Positions 21,618 to 21,670 of a stretch of 21,670 bases of DNA are shown here, one piece after another; within the stretch, counting starts at the first letter, position 1; every line of letters starts with the position of its first letter. Origin of the DNA: CBFDCQ01 sp965603355. Lineage in GTDB: Bacteria; Hydrogenedentota; CAZGCA01; CBFDCQ01. The translations under genes were made by a program, and so were the position numbers. The notes beneath the pieces are model-generated. The model saw nothing but the letters and a program-made list of their open reading frames with translations, had not been told where the DNA came from and made no database searches. Where the stretch lies: contig CBFDCQ010000056.1 of assembly GCA_965603355.1 (NCBI GenBank), forward strand, positions 1 to 21,670. Direction: 5' to 3'.

Positions 21618-21670
21618 ATGGCGATAGCGCCACGCGAAACCCCACGCCGTTGCTCACGTAACCGGGATTG
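21618..21670 (+). CDS. Possible start of a gene running off the window
   Basis: ATG at 21618 is preceded by GGAG with a 7-nt spacer (GTGGAGATAATTATG), and the frame MAIAPRETPRRCSRNRD stays open to the edge. Seventeen codons are too few to test coding or name a family. Confidence 0.25.
   Translation, partial: MAIAPRETPRRCSRNRD

Larger units (their letters stand above)
21242..21670. other. Mostly non-coding right end of window
   Basis: About 430 nt upstream of the 20779 gene promoter. It contains the inverted repeat pair (21337-21418) and, at the edge, a possible gene start (21618). I see nothing else that I can support between 21419 and 21610. Confidence 0.5.

Noticed and set aside
1..21670. 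CRISPR array, toxin-antitoxin pair or defence island
   Set aside because: No regularly spaced direct repeats, no cas genes, and no recognisable defence or toxin domain on either strand.

Overview
The window comes from a free-living Gram-negative-type bacterium with moderately high GC. Strong Shine-Dalgarno sites sit in front of ATG, GTG and TTG starts. The gene content (H-X9-DG pseudopilins, a PEP-CTERM surface protein, several ECF sigma factors, carboxypeptidase-regulatory-like repeat proteins, an orphan CoA-dehydratase activase, an ISNCY/IS481-type transposase) resembles uncultured lineages such as Hydrogenedentes, Sumerlaeota, Lentisphaerae or Planctomycetes relatives. This placement is an inference from family distribution, not a phylogenetic result.

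Layout. 1-480: the tail of a transposase gene and the probable end of its insertion element. 544-3021 (minus): an operon of a HgdC-type activase followed by HflX GTPase, whose conserved N-terminus seems to begin at a non-canonical ATC codon behind a strong Shine-Dalgarno site. 3091-4375: a divergent pair, a PH-like membrane protein (minus) and a signal-anchored beta-sandwich protein (plus), with a sigma70-like promoter on each side. 4426-9396 (minus): ECF module 2, in order sigma factor, single-pass membrane protein with helical repeats (putative anti-sigma), and a 1167-residue exported repeat protein. 9712-14612 (minus): ECF module 1, in order sigma factor, a fusion of a zinc-binding anti-sigma domain to a pseudopilin, a 764-residue membrane-anchored beta-rich protein, and an H-X9-DG pseudopilin. 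15043-15732 (plus): a PEP-CTERM protein with its own terminator. 15896-17538: a DUF89 phosphatase, a bifunctional-nuclease-domain protein (minus) and tRNA-His(GUG). 17576-20591 (minus): an operon of a PilZ protein, a multipass membrane protein, a GspG-like protein and a nitroreductase. 20779-21670: a small Cys-containing protein with a good promoter, an inverted pair of dispersed palindromic repeats, and a possible gene start at the edge.

The most interesting content is ECF module 1. A stand-alone-type anti-sigma domain (HxxxCxxC) is fused through one membrane helix to a full H-X9-DG-type pseudopilin ectodomain, and its gene overlaps the sigma gene by 4 nt. A 19-residue motif characteristic of these pseudopilins is found again, identical in protein sequence but with 11 synonymous differences over 57 nt, inside the unrelated 764-residue membrane protein two genes on. 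This suggests a surface-sensing or signalling system in which pseudopilin-like ectodomains control an ECF sigma factor. The two ECF modules lie head-to-tail, so about 10 kb of the window is devoted to sigma-controlled envelope proteins.

Three classes of palindromic dispersed repeat are present: near 2222, near 12898 and near 21337. No CRISPR array, rRNA gene, phage module or replication origin was seen.
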